DNA of 64,000 nt from Devosia oryziradicis (GCF_016698645.1 NZ_CP068047.1:3135001-3199000); one strand, 5' to 3'. Shown: positions 1 to 8,768, numbered from the stretch's first letter. Notes: generated from the sequence alone by a model not told the origin. Numbers and translations: made by a program.

Positions 1-974
1 ATCAGCGTAACCCGGGCCCCGGGCAGGCCATCGCCCGCCTGGATCAATTCGATCAGCCGGTCAACCGCCAGCTCGGTCACCGTGTCCACCGCGTAGTCCA
101 CACTGGTGATCGGCGTCGCGGCATGTTCGGCAAATTCGATGTTGTCGAAGCCCACGATAGCCATGTCGCCAGGCACCTGCAGGCCATTTTCCTTTGCCCA
201 GCGCAGCGCTCCCAGCGCCATGGAATCGGTCGCCGCCAACACGGCCGTCATGCGGTTGCCACGCGCCATCAGCTCGGCCATCGCCGCGTGGCCCGCCATC
301 ACCGAATGCGTTCCGGGCTCCGCATGGAGAACCGCGTCATCGGCAATGCCGGCCTCGGCCAGCGCCCTCAGATAGCCTTCTCGCTTCTCGAGATTGCCGC
401 GCTGCTGGCCGCCATCGATCAGTCCAATGCGACGGTGACCGCGCTCGATCAGGTGGCGCGCCGCCTTGTAGCTGCCCTGCCGCGTGTCCATGCTCACCAC
501 ATCCACATCGGCGTCGGGGTCGCCGGCCAGCAGCACAACCCGATGACCCGCCAGCCGCACGCGCCGGATATGGTCGAGCTCGCGATGGCTGCGCGGATAG
601 ATCAGCATGCCGTCCACCTGGCGCGAGCGGAACATCTCGATAACTTTCTTTTCCTCCTGGGCATCGCCGTTCGAGGTGGCGAACAGCGTCAGGTAACCCT
701 TCTCCGCCAATCGCAGTTCGATGGCCTGCGCCACCCGCGTCAGGATGGGATTGGTGATCGAGGTCAGCACCAGGCCGATCGTCCTGGTCTCCCGGCTCAC
801 GAGTGACTTGGCAATATGGTTGGGCAGGTAGTTCAGCGCCTCGGCCGCGTCGCGGATCAGCTGCCGCGTATCGGCGGGAATGCGCGGACTGTCGCGCAAG
901 GCGAGCGACACGGTATTCACCGAAAAGCCGGTCCTGTCCGCAATGTCCTTCAGCCGAACGATCGGTCTGCCCAT
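1..974 (-). CDS. LacI-family transcriptional regulator (3' end outside window)
   Basis: Translating the minus strand from the ATG at 974 gives an open frame that runs off the left edge (about 324 codons present). Residues 1-55 form the LacI helix-turn-helix (RLKDIADRTGFSVNTVSLAL) followed by the hinge-helix motif LNYLPNHIAKSL. The rest is a periplasmic-binding-protein-like effector domain, with TIGLVLTSITNP, DGMLIYPRS, HRRIGLIDG and AIVGFDNIEFA visible. It is divergent from an SDR gene, and a palindromic operator lies 13-26 bases upstream of its start, so autoregulation is likely. The effector cannot be read from the sequence, but the SDR neighbours suggest a sugar, sugar acid or polyol. Only the extreme C-terminus is missing. 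Confidence 0.93.
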   Translation of the reverse strand, partial: MGRPIVRLKDIADRTGFSVNTVSLALRDSPRIPADTRQLIRDAAEALNYLPNHIAKSLVSRETRTIGLVLTSITNPILTRVAQAIELRLAEKGYLTLFATSNGDAQEEKKVIEMFRSRQVDGMLIYPRSHRELDHIRRVRLAGHRVVLLAGDPDADVDVVSMDTRQGSYKAARHLIERGHRRIGLIDGGQQRGNLEKREGYLRALAEAGIADDAVLHAEPGTHSVMAGHAAMAELMARGNRMTAVLAATDSMALGALRWAKENGLQVPGDMAIVGFDNIEFAEHAATPITSVDYAVDTVTELAVDRLIELIQAGDGLPGARVTL

Positions 975-986
975 GCCTGTCCCTTG

Positions 987-1000
987 TATTAGCGCTAACA
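987..1000. promoter_or_regulatory. Palindromic LacI-type operator
   Basis: TTAGCGCTAA (989-998) is a perfect 10-base palindrome with the central CG typical of LacI-family operators, extended by near-symmetric flanks to 14 bases. It lies in the 69-base gap between the divergent LacI gene (start 974) and the SDR gene (start 1044), so one site can control both promoters. Binding by this regulator is inferred. Confidence 0.75.
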
Positions 1001-1043
1001 GCCTCCTATCACTTCGGCATCCCATCACCAAGCCGAGGCCAGC

Positions 1044-1817
1044 ATGACGCAGCTCACAATCCCCGATCTTGCCGGCAAGGCCGTGCTCGTCACCGGTGCC
1101 TCGACCGGCATCGGCGCCGCCCTCGCCAAGGCGCTCGGCGCCCAGGGCGCGCTGGTCGGCGTGCACTATAATTCAAGCAAGGATGCTGCCGAGGCGGTCG
1201 CCAATGCGGTCAAGGATGCCGGCGGCAGCGCCTTCCTCGTGCGCGCCGATGCCTCGCGCTCCACCGAGATCGCCCGCGCCGTCGAGGATACCGCCACGGC
1301 CTTCGGCCGGCTCGATGGCCTGGTCAACAATGCCGGCGGCATGGTCGGTCGAATGGCCTATGCCGATATGGACGATGCCTATTACGACAAGGTCATGGAC
1401 CTCAACGGCCGCTCGGTGATCGCGGCATCACGCGCCGCCATCCCCCACCTCAAGCGCCAGGGGGGCTTTATCATCAACACCAGCTCCATCGCCGCGCGCA
1501 ATGGCGCCAGCAATGGCGCCGGGCTCTATGGCTCGTCCAAAGCGTTGGTCAGCAACATCACCCGCGGGATGGCCAAGGAGTTGATCGGCTTCGGCATCCG
1601 CGTCAATGCGGTGGCGCCCGGGGTGATCGATACGCCGTTTCACGAGCGCTACTCGACCGAAGCCCAGCTCAAGGCCAACATCGCCACCGTGCCGCAGGGC
1701 CGCATGGGCACGCCCGAGGAATGCGTCGGCGCCTACCTCTTCCTCGCCTCCGAAAGCCTCTCCGGCTACATCATCGGCCAGGTCATTGAGGTCAATGGCG
1801 GCCAGCTGATGCCCTGA
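1044..1817 (+). CDS. SDR family NAD(P)-dependent oxidoreductase
   Basis: A 257-residue classical short-chain dehydrogenase/reductase, the usual family length. Visible are the cofactor motif TGASTGIG (17-24), the structural NNAG (95-98), Asn121, catalytic Ser147/148, and Tyr162-x3-Lys166 in YGSSK. There is no acidic residue at the end of strand beta-2 (VGVHYN), which fits NADP(H) better than NAD. It is divergent from the LacI regulator across the operator, and a second SDR lies convergently 25 bases downstream. This arrangement points to an inducible sugar or polyol oxidation locus continuing beyond the left edge. FabG-like annotation would be misleading here, and the exact substrate is unknown. 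Confidence 0.9.
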   Translation: MTQLTIPDLAGKAVLVTGASTGIGAALAKALGAQGALVGVHYNSSKDAAEAVANAVKDAGGSAFLVRADASRSTEIARAVEDTATAFGRLDGLVNNAGGMVGRMAYADMDDAYYDKVMDLNGRSVIAASRAAIPHLKRQGGFIINTSSIAARNGASNGAGLYGSSKALVSNITRGMAKELIGFGIRVNAVAPGVIDTPFHERYSTEAQLKANIATVPQGRMGTPEECVGAYLFLASESLSGYIIGQVIEVNGGQLMP

Positions 1818-1842
1818 TCGCATCGGCTGGAAGCCTCATGGT

Positions 1843-2589
1843 TCAATAGGTGGTGCGCCCGCCCGAGAGGTCGAACACGCTCGCGGTGGTGAAGCTGTTT
1901 TCCTTGCTGACCAGCCAGGCGACCATGGCTGCCGCCTCGTCGACCTCGAGAAAGCGCCCGCGGGGGATACGCACCAGCATGTAGTCGATGAATTCCTTGG
2001 TCAGCGTATCGAGAATGCGCGTCTTGGCGGTTGCCGGCGTGATGGCGTTGACGGCGATGTCGTGCTTGGCCAGTTCCTTGCCCAGCGACTTGGTCAGCCC
2101 GATGACGCCCGCCTTGGCCGCGGAATAGGCCGAGAGGTTCGGGTTCCCCTCCTTGCCGGCCACCGAGGAGATGTTGACGATGCGCCCATAGTTGCGCGCC
2201 TTCATCGAGGGGATCACCACCTTGTTGACATAGAAGGTGCCGTTGAGATTGATCTCGACGACGCGCCGCCATTCTTCGGGGTCATAGTCCTCAAGCGTCG
2301 CATTCTGCCCAGCTATGCCGGCCGAATTGACCAGGATGGAAACGGGACCAAGCTCGGCCTCGACCTCGGCGTGGACACGCTCGAGGCCGGCCAGGTCGGT
2401 GATGTCGACCAGCTTGCTGGAGGCCTCCGGTCCGAGGTTGGCGACGGCCAATGCCAGCACTTCGGCATTCATGTCCCACAGGCTCACGCGCGCCCCCGAG
2501 GCGATCAGCCGCTGGGCGATGGCAAAGCCGATCCCCTGCGCGCCGCCGGTGACGACGGCAATCTGGTTGTGAAGGTCGATAGCGTTCAT
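1843..2589 (-). CDS. SDR family oxidoreductase, NAD-preferring type
   Basis: A 248-residue classical SDR on the minus strand. It has TGGAQGIG (14-21), Asp39 closing strand beta-2 in SLWDMN (favouring NAD), NSAG (88-91), Ser141/142 and Tyr155-x3-Lys159 in YSAAK. The C-terminal part has the usual VNAITPA loop and a terminal substrate-lid region. It converges on the first SDR, leaving a 25-base gap, so the two are not co-transcribed. Overall look is that of sugar or deoxy-sugar-acid dehydrogenases rather than fatty-acid FabG, but that is an inference. Upstream (2590-2720) I see no operator matching the TTAGCGCTAA palindrome. Confidence 0.9.
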   Translation of the reverse strand: MNAIDLHNQIAVVTGGAQGIGFAIAQRLIASGARVSLWDMNAEVLALAVANLGPEASSKLVDITDLAGLERVHAEVEAELGPVSILVNSAGIAGQNATLEDYDPEEWRRVVEINLNGTFYVNKVVIPSMKARNYGRIVNISSVAGKEGNPNLSAYSAAKAGVIGLTKSLGKELAKHDIAVNAITPATAKTRILDTLTKEFIDYMLVRIPRGRFLEVDEAAAMVAWLVSKENSFTTASVFDLSGGRTTY

Positions 2590-2720
2590 GATGCGCTCAC
2601 AGTCATGGAGCTCATCCTGGCGCCAGGGCGTGGCACGCGGAACTCCCCGATTCAGCTAACCTGCTGCTCAGACAATACTGCCGGCAGCGCCTGAAACAAG
2701 GGTGCCATTCGAGGGGGAAT

Positions 2721-2795
2721 TGGCTGGGGTGCTAGGATTCGAACCTAGGAATGTCGGTACCAAAAACCGATGCCTTACCACTTGGCGACACCCCA
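2721..2795 (-). tRNA. tRNA-Gln (anticodon TTG)
   Basis: Read on the minus strand, a complete cloverleaf: acceptor arm TGGGGTG paired with CACCCCA, discriminator G and encoded CCA (2721-2723), T-loop GGTTCGAATCC, and an anticodon loop centred on TTG in GGTTTTTGGTACC. Length 75 including CCA. It is the only feature in the stretch between the second SDR gene and tRNA-Pro. Confidence 0.96.
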
Positions 2796-2973
2796 ACGTG
2801 GCGCGGTTCCTACACGGTTTGGCAGGGCTTCGCAACACGGCGACGCCACCATAAAAAGCCTGTGTTAGGCGCTTGAACGGCAGGGCAAGCGCAGCTATAA
2901 CCCGGCCCATCGCGACAGCCGGTGGCAGCCCGAAATGGCTGCCCCACCGCACAAATCCCGTGTCGCTTTCTGA

Positions 2974-3050
2974 CGGAGTATAGCGCAGCCTGGTAGCGCA
3001 CCTGCTTCGGGAGCAGGGGGTCGAGTGTTCGAATCACTCTACTCCGACCA
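2974..3050 (+). tRNA. tRNA-Pro (anticodon CGG)
   Basis: A 77-base cloverleaf with encoded CCA. Acceptor CGGAGTA pairs with TACTCCG, the D-arm contains AGCGCAGCCTGGTAGCGC, the anticodon stem CCTGC/GCAGG frames TTCGGGA (anticodon CGG), and the T-loop is GTTCGAATC. A strong hairpin terminator follows four bases later. Confidence 0.97.
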
Positions 3051-3053
3051 ATC

Positions 3054-3084
3054 AAGCCCGGCCTCTCGCGAGGCCGGGCTTTTT
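3054..3084 (+). terminator. Rho-independent terminator of tRNA-Pro
   Basis: Twelve-base perfect stem (AAGCCCGGCCTC, 3054-3065, with its complement 3070-3081), loop TCGC, and a run of five T at 3080-3084. It directly follows the tRNA-Pro gene. Confidence 0.9.
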
Positions 3085-3182
3085 CATGATCCATCCGAAC
3101 CAGGCACCACCAAGAGATCGCAATTTGCTCGCCGGGCAAAGCGACCTTTTAACGATGGCTGTGGCGCGGCGTTGTTCGTGGT

Positions 3183-3689
3183 ATGATTGGGTCGATATGG
3201 GAGGGGAAGAGTGACCACGGTCGGCTCTTGACGCCTGAGCGCCGAGACCGCCGCGCGCCTGCGGAGTTGGCTTTGCGGTCCCAATCGACATCGTCGCTCG
3301 CCGAACTGCTCGAGCTTACGGCACGCATGTTGCATTCGCGCGGCTATGCGGCGGACCTGTTTCCGGCGCAATGGGCGGCGCTTCGTTATTTCTCGCGCGC
3401 GCCCCGCGCCCAGTGCACCGCCAGCGAGCTGGCGCGCTTCCAGGGCCTGGCCAATGGGCCGGTCAGCCGCACGGTGCGAACGCTGGTGCAGAAGGGCTTG
3501 CTGGCCAAGGCCGCGGAGCAGCCAAGGGGGCGCGCCGAACTGCTCGAATTGACCGAGCGCGGCCGCAGCATGCTCGAGCAGGATCCCACGCAGGCGGTGG
3601 AGACGGCGATCAACGAGCTCGCGGCGAGCGATCGAGAGTGCTTCGCCCGCTCGCTCGAGCTCATCATGCGCCGGCTTTCCGCAAGGTGA
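3183..3689 (+). CDS. MarR-family transcriptional regulator
   Basis: Up to 168 residues with a MarR-type winged helix-turn-helix. Helix 1 starts near SLAELLELTARMLHSRG, the recognition region is CTASELARFQGLANGPVSRTV (here from about residue 77), followed by LVQKGLLAK and the wing ending in ELLELTERG. The start is uncertain: the first ATG is at 3183, but the first 30 residues look unlike MarR proteins, and an in-frame TTG at 3228 would give a more typical N-terminus. It is isolated, converging on bioY; the target is unknown, and MarR proteins usually act on an adjacent gene or their own promoter. Confidence 0.85.
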   Translation: MIGSIWEGKSDHGRLLTPERRDRRAPAELALRSQSTSSLAELLELTARMLHSRGYAADLFPAQWAALRYFSRAPRAQCTASELARFQGLANGPVSRTVRTLVQKGLLAKAAEQPRGRAELLELTERGRSMLEQDPTQAVETAINELAASDRECFARSLELIMRRLSAR

Positions 3690-3723
3690 CGTTCTGCTCA
3701 ATGAGCAATATCCCAGCAAACAA

Positions 3724-3746
3724 GAGGCCGGCACCAGGCCGGCCTC
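3724..3746 (-). terminator. Hairpin terminator downstream of bioY
   Basis: GAGGCCGGC (3724-3732) pairs perfectly with GCCGGCCTC (3738-3746) around a five-base loop. Read on the minus strand it is followed by TCTTGTTTG, a weak T-tract, 22 bases past the bioY stop. Confidence 0.65.
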
Positions 3747-3767
3747 CCGAGAAATCATGCCGCGGGC

Positions 3768-4382
3768 TTAGCGCCTGGACAGCAGGTTCCAGGCGCCAGT
3801 CACGGTCAGCGCCGCCAGGGCCATCTTGAGGATGTCCCAGACGATGAAGGGCTGCACGGCCTTGGCGAAGGCCGAAGCGACGACATTGGTCTGGTCGATC
3901 CACTGCGCCTGGCCGGCCATGAACAGCAGCCAGGCAAAGCCGAGCACGAAAAGCACGGCGTCGCCGGCGAGCATGGCGGCGAACAGGGCGAGCGGCTTGC
4001 CCGAGGCGCCACGATCGGCTGCGTAGCCGATGATGGCGGCCATCAGCAGGAAGCCGATGAGGAAGCCGCCGGTCGGGCCCATCAGGTAGGGGATGCCAGC
4101 GGTGGCACCGGCAAAGACGGGCAGGCCAGCCGCGCCTTCGATGAGGTAGAGGGCGACGGTGGCAACGCCGATGCGCAGGCCAAAGGCGGCGGCCAGCGCT
4201 GCGATGGCAAAGCCCTGGAGCGTCACCGGCACCGGCCAGACCGGAACGTTGATCTTGGCGCAGATGGTGATGAGCAGCGTCCCAAGCACGACCGTCACAA
4301 GATTCGAGGCGAGACGGGCGGCATCGCCCTTGGGCTGGAATACACCGAGCAGCGTATTGGGCGTGGTCAAAGTCACGGCCAT
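3768..4382 (-). CDS. bioY: Biotin transporter BioY (ECF substrate-binding subunit)
   Basis: A 204-residue membrane protein with about six hydrophobic helices and the BioY signatures PVPVTLQGFAI, LYLIEGAAGLPVFAG and YLMGPTGGFLIGF. The start is placed at the ATG at 4382 because GGAAGG stands eight bases before it; a longer in-frame version from 4442 has no such site. BioY binds biotin in the membrane. No bioM/bioN ATPase or T-component genes are next to it, so it acts either alone, as reported for some solitary BioY, or with a shared ECF module elsewhere. I looked for a BioR box (TTATCTATAA type) in the upstream 87 bases and did not find one. Confidence 0.95.
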   Translation of the reverse strand: MAVTLTTPNTLLGVFQPKGDAARLASNLVTVVLGTLLITICAKINVPVWPVPVTLQGFAIAALAAAFGLRIGVATVALYLIEGAAGLPVFAGATAGIPYLMGPTGGFLIGFLLMAAIIGYAADRGASGKPLALFAAMLAGDAVLFVLGFAWLLFMAGQAQWIDQTNVVASAFAKAVQPFIVWDILKMALAALTVTGAWNLLSRR

Positions 4383-4469
4383 TTCATACCTTCCATGCTT
4401 AAGCTGAACCGGCGCCCCGTCCCGGGCCGCACTGTCGTTCAAGTGATGACTGTTTAATCTCTCGGTAAA

Positions 4470-5387
4470 GTGAGTGCAATGGCGTCACCTGCCCCCGCTT
4501 TGTCCTTCGATCGGGAGTTCGATCCCCAGGCCGGCCGGGCCATCGTCGTCGCCGATGGGATCACCCGGGTCACCGCCCCCAATGCCAGCGCCTATACCTT
4601 TACCGGCACCAACAGCTTTCTGCTTGGCCGCGAGCGACTTGCCGTGCTCGACCCGGGTCCCGACGATGTGAGGCACCTGGCCGCATTGATGGATGCGATC
4701 GGCGGGCGCGAGGTCGACGCCATCATCCTCACGCATACCCACCGCGACCACAGCGCATCGGCCGGCCGGCTGGCGCGAGACCTGGGCGCGCCCCTGTGGT
4801 TCGGCGGGCCGCATCGGCTGTCGCGGCCGCTGCGCCGATTCGAACGCAACCCGATCCGCGGGTCATGCGACTGGGACCTGGTGCCGGACCGCACACTGAC
4901 CGACGGCGAAATCATACTGGCCGGTGACCTCGCGCTGACCGTCCATGCGACACCCGGGCACTGTGCCAACCACCTCGCCTTCAGCAGCGGCAATATCCTG
5001 CTCAGTGGCGACCATGTAATGGGTTGGAACTCGACGTTGGTATCGGTCCCGGATGGTTCAATGGCCGAGTATCTGGCCTCGCTGGACAAGGTCATCGCCC
5101 TGCCCTGCCGGCAATACCTCCCTGCGCATGGCGGCCCCATTGCCGAGGGTCCAGCCTATGCGACGGCGCTGCGCGCGCATCGCCAAATGCGCAACGCGCA
5201 GGTCGTGGAGGCTGTCCGCGCCGGCGCCCGCACCGTGGCAGCCGTCGTGGCCGCCATTTATCCCGCCCAGTCGCTGTCCGTCCGCATGGCGGCGCGGATG
5301 ACGATCACAGCGCATGTCGAAAATCTGGAAGGTCTGGGGGAAATCCACGTCTCGCGCGGACTGTTCGGGATGCGTCTGTCGCCGTAG
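4470..5387 (+). CDS. MBL-fold metallo-hydrolase, LACTB2/beta-lactamase-like
   Basis: A 305-residue protein starting at GTG 4470. The metallo-beta-lactamase core carries THTHRDH (88-94), His164 in HATPGHCANH, Asp181 in LLSGDHVM, and a C-terminal histidine in YLPAHGGPI. The last 60 residues form the winged-helix extension typical of LACTB2-type proteins. Family members include endoribonucleases and thioester-type hydrolases, so the chemistry here is undecided. It is divergent from bioY with an 87-base gap and convergent with the DUF1499 gene. All metal-site residues are present, so it should be active. Confidence 0.88.
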   Translation: MSAMASPAPALSFDREFDPQAGRAIVVADGITRVTAPNASAYTFTGTNSFLLGRERLAVLDPGPDDVRHLAALMDAIGGREVDAIILTHTHRDHSASAGRLARDLGAPLWFGGPHRLSRPLRRFERNPIRGSCDWDLVPDRTLTDGEIILAGDLALTVHATPGHCANHLAFSSGNILLSGDHVMGWNSTLVSVPDGSMAEYLASLDKVIALPCRQYLPAHGGPIAEGPAYATALRAHRQMRNAQVVEAVRAGARTVAAVVAAIYPAQSLSVRMAARMTITAHVENLEGLGEIHVSRGLFGMRLSP

Positions 5388-5428
5388 CGGCTCTTCCCCC
5401 GCCGCTTCGGCGGACGCGCGTCTATGCC

Positions 5429-6262
5429 CTATTCGGTATCCGCCTCATCCCCGGTCGCCACCGGCGCTGCTTCCGGCTCTGCTTCGATGGGCTGGTTGGC
5501 GTTGGGATTGTCGCGCAGCAAGGTGGTCACCGCCTCGTCGAGTGCGGTCAGAAATTCCTCGATGCGCGTGCCATTGGATCCAAAATCATGCTGCGCATTG
5601 AGCGAGGCCGAGCGCATGTCGACCACCGAGGTGGTCAGGTTGCCCGTCACCCGGATCACGGCCTCTTCGCGCCAGCCAGGAATGGTCACGATCTGCGCGT
5701 TGAGCTGCCCGAATTCCGCCTCGGGCGCGGGCTCCCTTACCAGTTTTACATCCCAACCGCGATCGTCCACCATAGCCCGGATCAGGCCGAAGGTAGGCAC
5801 CAGGCCCAACGGGTAATTGCGCGTTTCGACGTTGGGAAACGTCGCCGCCATCTCCAATGCCGACAGCATTTTGGGCGGTGGCATGGCCTGGGTGCCCGGC
5901 TCGAAGATCAGCGGCATCAGCCCGCGATCGGTCGTGGCGATGTCGGTTACGGCGGGGTAGCGCAGCAGCAGGTTGCCATACCAGGCAAAGGGGAAGAGGC
6001 TGAGGGCGCCCAGTGAGAGACCGGCCAGAGCCCTGCCCCACCCCTGGTCTCCCGTTTGCCACAGGCGCGCCAGCGCGATCAGCGCGGCCAGCACGGCAAG
6101 CAATGCCACTGCGCCGGCCACCAATGCGACGACCACGAAAAGGTCGCTGGTGATGAGCCGCAGCCAATGCAGACCCACCGAGGTAATGACGAGCGGGACC
6201 GCGACGCTGCCAAGTCGGCGCGCCCAGGTGGCCCATCGCGATGTCCGGATCAGTATGCGCAC
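5429..6262 (-). CDS. DUF1499 family membrane protein
   Basis: A 277-residue protein starting at GTG 6262. Three or four hydrophobic segments occupy the first 110 residues. The C-terminal half matches DUF1499, with its hallmark DMRSAS, DFG.N, RI..F pattern seen as VVDMRSASLNAQHDFGSNGT followed by RIEEF. The last 25 residues are acidic and low complexity. DUF1499 has no established biochemical role; the topology suggests an inner-membrane anchor with the domain outside or at the membrane face. It lies 48 bases beyond the M48 protease start region on the same strand but converges with the MBL gene. Confidence 0.8.
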   Translation of the reverse strand: MRILIRTSRWATWARRLGSVAVPLVITSVGLHWLRLITSDLFVVVALVAGAVALLAVLAALIALARLWQTGDQGWGRALAGLSLGALSLFPFAWYGNLLLRYPAVTDIATTDRGLMPLIFEPGTQAMPPPKMLSALEMAATFPNVETRNYPLGLVPTFGLIRAMVDDRGWDVKLVREPAPEAEFGQLNAQIVTIPGWREEAVIRVTGNLTTSVVDMRSASLNAQHDFGSNGTRIEEFLTALDEAVTTLLRDNPNANQPIEAEPEAAPVATGDEADTE

Positions 6263-6310
6263 CGTACCGCCGTCAATTCACCGACTGCACGATATAAGCA
6301 AGGTGTTGAG

Positions 6311-7486
6311 TTAATTTGAAGATTTCCCGGTCCGGTCATTTGCGTTGGTCTTTGCCTGAGGCAGCGCCCCGGGCTGCTCGCACATCGATCGGATGGCAGT
6401 CCATTCTGCGGCGGTGAAAGGCGGTTCCAGCCCGGTCGGCCGCTGCTGGCTCAGGATTTCCAGCGCCGCCTTGCGGTCGTCGGTGAGCGGGTGGGTGCTG
6501 AGGAGCGCAAGCGCCCGGGCGAACTCGTCATCGGCGCCGACGCGGTTGATCAGGTCGGCGAGGCCCGCCGGGTTGAAGTCCATGCGCTCGGCGGTGTGGG
6601 CCGCGAAGGCATCGGCCTGTCGTTCGGCATCGCGCGAAAAGCGCGCATCGATGATCATCGACCCTAGGCCTGCCGCCACCGAAATGCCTGTCATGTCGCC
6701 CAGGATGAAACCGATCAACGCGCCAGTACCGGCGGTCGAAATCAACTGCTCCATGCCATGCCGATGCGCGACGTGGCCGACTTCATGCGCCAGCACGCCG
6801 GCGAATTCATCCTGCGTCTCAGCCTGCTCCAGCAACGCTGAAAAGAAGAACACCTGGCCACCCGGCAGCGCGAAGGCGTTGGGGATGTCGGACTTGACGA
6901 CCTTGATGTCGATCGCGAATGGCGAGCCGGTCCCCTCCAGCGCCGCGGCGCCGAAGCGCGCGATGGCGTGGTTCGCGACGCTATCGGGATCAGGGTCGCA
7001 GACCTCAAACCCGCCGCTCTCGTTGAGGCTGGATTCCATCTGCGTCGCCACCGTCTCGCCCAGGCTGCGCTCCCAGGCTGGGGGTACAAGACCCACGATG
7101 CGGCCTGCCAGCAGCGGCACGCCGTAGAGATAGGCGCCGATCACCGCGGCCAGCGCCAGGGTGGCGGTCACGGCAAGGCGCACTTCCCGGCCGGTCTGCT
7201 GCCGGCGCTTTTCGGTGAGCACGGGAAGCGTCGCCAGCACGCGCGCCACGTCTTCGCGGCCCCGCACCGCCACGCGCGCGCCGGTGCGCTGGCCATTGGC
7301 ACCGAGCCGCAACTCATCCTTGCGGCTGGGCACAGCGTAAAGATCGGCGGCCGGCCAGCGCGCCAGCTCGCTGCGATCCTCGGCGCGGATCACCAGCGTG
7401 CCCGCCGAGCCGGCATGCTCGTATTCGAGCCCCACTTTGTGCACATCGGCCACGAGGCCATCATGGAAGCGCCCGGCAATCGCCAT
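6311..7486 (-). CDS. M48-family membrane zinc metalloprotease
   Basis: 391 residues from the ATG at 7486. It has an N-terminal domain of about 100 residues, one strong transmembrane segment (about 103-125), then a peptidase M48 domain with HEVGH (234-238) and the third ligand Glu288 in FSRDAERQADAFA. A zinc-binding gluzincin of this type commonly acts in envelope quality control. The start codon overlaps the stop of the upstream DUF898 gene as TGATG, so translation is probably coupled. A much longer open frame continues upstream in this reading frame, but that part only shadows the DUF898 gene. Confidence 0.9.
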   Translation of the reverse strand: MAIAGRFHDGLVADVHKVGLEYEHAGSAGTLVIRAEDRSELARWPAADLYAVPSRKDELRLGANGQRTGARVAVRGREDVARVLATLPVLTEKRRQQTGREVRLAVTATLALAAVIGAYLYGVPLLAGRIVGLVPPAWERSLGETVATQMESSLNESGGFEVCDPDPDSVANHAIARFGAAALEGTGSPFAIDIKVVKSDIPNAFALPGGQVFFFSALLEQAETQDEFAGVLAHEVGHVAHRHGMEQLISTAGTGALIGFILGDMTGISVAAGLGSMIIDARFSRDAERQADAFAAHTAERMDFNPAGLADLINRVGADDEFARALALLSTHPLTDDRKAALEILSQQRPTGLEPPFTAAEWTAIRSMCEQPGALPQAKTNANDRTGKSSN

Positions 7487-8688
7487 CAATAGGCTCCCAC
7501 GTTGAGCGCATCGGCCAGACCTTCGCCGGCCAGGGACGTGTCCTCGCCCCGCGCCCGCACGCTCCGCAAGCTGTCTATACCGGTGATCGCGGCGCCATTT
7601 GCGACCATTTTCCAGAAGCCCAGGCCGAGAAACAATTCCACCATCAGGCTGAAGGCGCCCAGCAGCAGCAGGTAGCCGAACACGATGGCCAACAGCACCG
7701 TCATGCTGCCCTGCAGGGACTGCATGAAGATCTGTGGATCGAACTCGCCGCCGGCAAAGGCGTCGCTGGCGGCCGCGCCCAGGACGATAATGCCCCCAAT
7801 CGCCAGCACCAGATAGCTGGCCGTCAGCGCCAGGCCGAACAACAGATATTGGCCCAGCAGGCTCCTCGTCCGGATAGTTACGGTCAGCGCCGCAGTGCCC
7901 AGCCGCACGGCTGAAAACATGCGGGTCAACTCGCGCGATCGGTAGTAGAGCCACAGCACCCCGATAAGGGCGGCCGCCGCCAGCAAAACCAGGACACCTT
8001 CGACGGTCGGCGTACCACCGGTGGGAAGGCCACCCATGGCCGTTCCCATGCCCAGCCCAACACCCCCAACGACCGCGACGCCGACATAGGCGAGGTAAAA
8101 TGGCCGCGCCAGCTGCTTCCAGTTGCCGACAAATGCAAACTGGCGGTCGCCATACCAGCTGTGGCGATACCTGTAGCTCCAGAGACTGGCTGCCATGAAC
8201 GGGTAGGCAAGGCCCGCCGTGACCATGACCAGCAGCGACCAAAAGAAGCGCCTGAGCGCATAGCCCCAGGCACTGCCGCCCTGGTCGCAGCGAATCCCGC
8301 GCCACAGGGTCCGCGACAGCCGGAAATCGCGCGCCCGATAGCTGGCATAGCCCATCAGGAACCAAAGCAAGATGCCGACAAAGCCATAGCCGGCGACCGC
8401 CGCCTCCGACGATTGCGTCGACAAATAGAAAAACAGCCCATAGAGGGGAATGAACACGGCCAGCGCCATGAGGAAACCGAGCAGCAGCTGGAAGGCACTG
8501 CCGGTATATTCGAGCGGATCGCCGCCGATCTCGGTGTTGGCCCAGTAGAAGCGCCGCTTCCACGTCGTCAGCCAGAAGCGGTAGAGCCCGATCGTGGGAA
8601 CGAGCAGCGCATAGCCGCGCAGCAGCATGCCGCCCAGTTCCCTGCGCGTCCCGGTGAAAACCACCGGCACCGGCTGCTCCTGCACCAT
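7486..8688 (-). CDS. DUF898 (YjgN-type) polytopic membrane protein
   Basis: About 400 residues from ATG 8688, with GGGG 10-13 bases upstream. It starts with FTGTRRELGGMLLRGY and LYRFWLTTWKRRFYWANTEI, a sequence type typical of YjgN/DUF898 proteins, followed by eight to ten hydrophobic segments. YjgN function is not established. It overlaps the M48 protease start by one base in a TGATG junction, an arrangement known for DUF898-M48 pairs, suggesting the two proteins work together in the inner membrane. An ATG/GTG further upstream (to 8760) is in frame but lacks a convincing ribosome-binding site. Confidence 0.85.
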   Translation of the reverse strand: MVQEQPVPVVFTGTRRELGGMLLRGYALLVPTIGLYRFWLTTWKRRFYWANTEIGGDPLEYTGSAFQLLLGFLMALAVFIPLYGLFFYLSTQSSEAAVAGYGFVGILLWFLMGYASYRARDFRLSRTLWRGIRCDQGGSAWGYALRRFFWSLLVMVTAGLAYPFMAASLWSYRYRHSWYGDRQFAFVGNWKQLARPFYLAYVGVAVVGGVGLGMGTAMGGLPTGGTPTVEGVLVLLAAAALIGVLWLYYRSRELTRMFSAVRLGTAALTVTIRTRSLLGQYLLFGLALTASYLVLAIGGIIVLGAAASDAFAGGEFDPQIFMQSLQGSMTVLLAIVFGYLLLLGAFSLMVELFLGLGFWKMVANGAAITGIDSLRSVRARGEDTSLAGEGLADALNVGAY

Positions 8689-8768
8689 GACCAAAAATCC
8701 CCAAACCGCATTGGTTTTAGGCGAGGTAGAGGAGATTTGGAAGGCGGGGACCCACCGCAACCACGATC

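Noticed and set aside
4383..4469. BioR operator or biotin-related riboswitch ahead of bioY
   Set aside because: No TTATCTATAA-like box or structured leader could be found in the 87-base gap.
6311..8704. Apparent 797-residue fusion protein upstream of the M48 protease
   Set aside because: The N-terminal 406 residues are an alternative frame of the DUF898 gene; a TGATG junction gives a clean start at 7486.
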